Below, piece by piece: positions 46,890 to 50,079 of a stretch of 50,079 nt of DNA (position 1 is its first letter; every line of letters starts with the position of its first letter). The stretch comes from Diplocarpon mali (Eukaryota; Ascomycota; Leotiomycetes; Helotiales; Drepanopezizaceae). The notes beneath the pieces were generated by a model. It was not told the DNA's origin, did no database searches, and saw nothing but the letters and a program-made list of their open reading frames with translations. A program made the translations under genes and the position numbers. The stretch is from positions 1 to 50,079 of the forward strand of contig JAENRP010000323.1 of the NCBI GenBank assembly GCA_024741835.1. Direction: 5' to 3'.

Positions 46890-46893
46890 GTAC

Positions 46894-49628
46894 TTGCAGT
46901 AGCTACTGATTTCTACTTCCTACTTCCTTATAATATAGGTCTACTATATAGTACTACTACGCTTTTAGATATACTTTTTCGACCTTTCATATTTACCTAA
47001 TTGGAATTAGTATATACCTTAAGCTTTGCGCTTATATATTTCATTAGTCTATATCTTACCTTTTATATAATTATCGATCGAAGGTACCTTTTAAGTCACT
47101 TAACTGCATTCTTATATTAAATCGTTAGATCCTTTAAGTTTTAATTAAGTTGCTTAATAATAAAGGTAATATCTGGTCTTATATATACTATAGTATATAT
47201 AATCGCTTTAATATCCTATTAGTACTTCTTCAGATCTCCTTTCTACTTATTTTTATTAGTAGGCTCTAACTTATTATACTTTCCTTCGATTGGAGTACGC
47301 TTTAGCTTAAAATTAGGAGTATAAGTAGAGAGTCCTATTCGATTTAGGATCTTTTTAATATACTACTCTTAATCTAACTAGAGTTCTTAAGTAGAATAGT
47401 TCCTTATAACGTAGATGCTAAGGATCTTATAAATTCCCCTTAGATCCTTAGTATTAAAACGTTTTCGAATTATTATTAAGAACTAATCTAATTAAGTAGT
47501 TGTTTTCGCAGCTATAGTAATATTATTGATATATAATAGCAACTTGATTCTACGCTTAATATAAGTAAATAGATAAAGGTTAGCTAGGCTTTAAACAAAT
47601 CCTATTTCTATTAAAGCAAAGCTATATAAGAGGTTCTAATTATAAGCTGATTATTTAAGCCTATAGATACTGCAGAGTATATAAAGAGAGTGGCTAATAT
47701 ATATAAGAATACTATTAGATTAAAAGAGAAAAATCTATTCCTTTATAATTGCTTTAGTAAATGCATTTTTAATATCGTACTATTTGCATTCAAGGTCCTT
47801 AGCGGCTACTATTACTATGAATATGCAAAGGGTGTTTATACAAACTATTAGCGCGAATGTGTCGAAGTAGTCTTCTTTATACTATTAGAAGAAGCCCTTA
47901 GCTATAAGTCTTGCTTTATAACGTTCTAGGGTCCTATCTATATATATTTTAATTATAAAGACCTACTTTATTAAAACTAGGTTTATATCCTTTAGCATTA
48001 GTTCCTCTATCTATATACTATTTGTAATAAAAGAGCTTATTTCCTCTTAGATTGCCTTATTTTATACTACTTTATTCTCTAGGTTGTTAATAGCTTTATT
48101 ATACGTCTTTGGAAAAGAGATTTTCATTATCCCTTTAGTGGTTAAGAACGCATTATCTTTATTAAAGCTCTATTAAAGGTTAAGCTTATAGATCCTATGC
48201 GCTATTATAGCTTAGATGCACTTAGACTTGCGTTTATCTAAGGTATCTTTTAGTTTTAAGTTTCTATTCCTCTTTAAAGGCGTAGGTTCGGCTATAGGTT
48301 CTATAGGCTTATTATCTAAGGAACTGCTTTCTAATAGTAAAGGCTTATTATTACTTATACCTATTTTAGGAATATCCTTTACTATAAGTGCTTTAATTAA
48401 AAGGATAATAATATCAAAGTTGTTTTATACTTTAAGTAGTTCGCAGACGATAGGAATAGTCTATTTGGCCTTTAAGCGACTAATAGGTTATCGATTAGTA
48501 GGTGCGCTTAATATGCTTAAGCTAAGAGAAAGGGGTTATTAATTCGATTTAATAGTATTACTATTAAATAGTATACCTTACGAATCTCTAGGTATATAAA
48601 GCTTTAAGAATAGCTTCTCCCTATTTCGAGATTTATTAAACTTAACTACTAAGGATATAATTACTTACCTTAAATCTAGCGTATATACTATCTATTGCTT
48701 TATTATCTATTTAATATACTTAATAAATATATACTCTTTACTTTAATCTATTAGCTTCTTACTCTTTATACCTACGGGTTAGGACTTTAGGCTAATATAG
48801 GAGTAGTAGACGCTTTTAAAAATGCGAATATAGTCTAGACTTAGTTTTTATCCGAAATATGCCTTATATGGCGATATTCGGATGCTATTAACTATTAGTC
48901 TACTACTTATTCTATTTCGTAGGTATGCGTTTGCCTTAACCGCAAGGTCTTAGAATTCTAATAGTAAGTTGGCATCTTATAATAGAGCGCGATAATTAGT
49001 CTCTATTTATTAGATACTTCGTTTAATAATACTATTTTAATAGGAACCTTTATATATTATAATTAGTTTATAGCAAACTCTTTATTTTACCTATTTTTTA
49101 AGCTTTACTTTAATCTTTAATGTATTATTAGACCTAATAGCTATTAGCTTTAACTAAGTCTAGCGTTCTTTTATTACTTTTTAAGTTTCTAGCTTTTTTA
49201 TAAGCTTAGATTTAATCTTAATATAAATAGTCTATATCTATTAAGTGGAGTTATCTACTATTTAAGAAAACTAATTATTTCCTTTAATTAAGGTTATAAA
49301 TAGTCTAGTAGTATTAATAGATATTTACGCTAATATTGAATCTTTTTATAAATTAAGTTTAATTTACGTCCGATTTCGAAGTTTTATTAGCTTGCAAATT
49401 CGATATATTAAGCGATCCTTTAATACTTAGATCTTTTATTTCAAGGTTAAGACCTTATATAAGCCTTTTAATTTCTTTAGCCTTAAATGCGCGAATCTTT
49501 TATATATTAGCTAATACCTTAATAGGCTTTTAGCTTTTAATAGCTTTAATAGCCTATTATTAATTAATACTTTATTATTAGCAGTTAGAAAGGATTAATA
49601 ATAGTAGTTTAAGGTTTTACCATTTTCT
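46894..49628 (-). pseudogene. Copia RNase H, RT and integrase (C3), RIP-degraded
   Basis: Minus-strand frame equivalent to 36415-39149 of C2: RNase H near 46900-47100, RT catalytic region near 47530 (YIN- replacing YVDD), integrase core about 48600-49500. The plus-strand 108-codon open frame at 48216-48542 is antisense to the RT/integrase junction and is not a gene. Slightly more degraded than C2. Confidence 0.85.
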
Positions 49629-50079
49629 AATTGTAAGCCTGGCTTAAGAGTCGTTTTTAATAAAACTGCAAAATCTATTTATAGTCCTGGCTTAAGAGTC
49701 GATTTCTTAGAAATAGCAAGATCTACTTACAATCTTAGCTTAAGAGTCGTTTCTAATAAATTTGCGAATTTCACTTGCAGTCTTAGCCTAAGAGTCATTT
49801 CTACAAATTTCATTTGCAATCTTAGCTTAAGAGTTATTATTAGCGAATTTGCAAAATCTACTTATAATCTTAGCTTAAGAGTTATTTCTATTAAATTTAC
49901 TTATAATCTTAGCTTAAGAGTCACCTTTAAAGATACTTTATAATCTATTTATAGTCTTAATTTAAGAGTCATTTTTACAAATTTCACTTATAATCTTAAC
50001 TTAAAAGTCTATCTATTCTCTTTATCCTTACTTAATTGTATTAAGGTAGAAAGTATACTTTCTTTAAAGGAATTCACTT
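49629..50079. repeat. Palindrome array in Copia C3 (nine complete units and a tenth cut by the window edge)
   Basis: Unit starts at 49629, 49677, 49725, 49773, 49812, 49860, 49899, 49947, 49986 and 50076. Steps 48, 48, 48, 39, 48, 39, 48, 39 and 90 match the C2 array except for one extra 48 bp unit near the left end. Confidence 0.9.

Larger units (their letters stand above)
46890..50079 (-). mobile_element. Copia element, continuation (C3) of the Copia begun at 24176
   Basis: Matches Copia C2 from 36411 to about 39600 without interruption and resumes exactly at the codon where C1 stops. It therefore belongs to the same insertion, split by giant Gypsy B. It runs off the right edge inside the palindrome array; gag and the 5' LTR lie beyond the window. 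Confidence 0.92.

Noticed and set aside
48216..48542. 108-codon plus-strand frame
   Set aside because: Antisense to Copia C3 RT/integrase; the C2 equivalent is not open.
1..50079. Mitochondrial origin, suggested by AT-richness and GC-rich palindromes
   Set aside because: LTR retrotransposons, chromodomain integrase and RIP are nuclear. No mitochondrial gene or rRNA is visible.

Overview
The window is nuclear, transposon-only DNA that suggests a filamentous ascomycete (Pezizomycotina). It is AT-rich, CpA and TpG are strongly depleted in favour of TpA, and recognisable retrotransposon frames are colinear but riddled with TAA and TAG where Gln or Trp codons are expected. Catalytic Asp codons are often Asn. 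This is the pattern of repeat-induced point mutation (RIP). I see no intact host gene, rRNA, tRNA or protein-coding CRISPR-type locus. Every coding entry below is a RIP-degraded pseudogene.

Layout. 1-11473: copy A of a very large Ty3/Gypsy element on the minus strand; its 3' LTR lies just off the left edge. 11474-12197 and 19269-20059: two halves of a third Gypsy (Gypsy-3) split by a complete 7.07 kb chromovirus (Gypsy-2, 12198-19268). 20060-23040: an inverted, 3'-truncated second copy of Gypsy-2. 23041-24175: unassigned, less strongly mutated DNA. 24176-25034 and 46890-50079: two parts of one Copia element (C1 and C3) separated by copy B of the giant Gypsy (25035-46889). Copy B itself carries a complete Copia (C2, 35558-41693). 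The insertion order is readable from target-site duplications: Copia host, then giant Gypsy B into it, then Copia C2 into giant Gypsy B.

The giant Gypsy is about 15.7 kb once C2 is removed. It has 246 bp LTRs and gag, protease, RT, RNase H and integrase. Downstream of pol lie two further long frames, ORF2 (about 1,098 codons) and ORF-X (about 1,158 codons). These two are diverged tandem paralogues of each other and match no family I recognise. Copy A has lost 3,816 bp, most of ORF-X, across a 4 bp microhomology.

A second system cuts across all the elements. A GC-rich palindrome of about 23 bp (idealised arms ACTCGCAGGCC / GGCCTGCGAGT) occurs more than 50 times in four unrelated places: giant Gypsy, Gypsy-2, Copia polyprotein and Copia 3' region. 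Inside ORFs it is usually read in one phase and adds an octapeptide like TRRPGLRV. In Copia it has amplified into an alternating 48/39 bp array.
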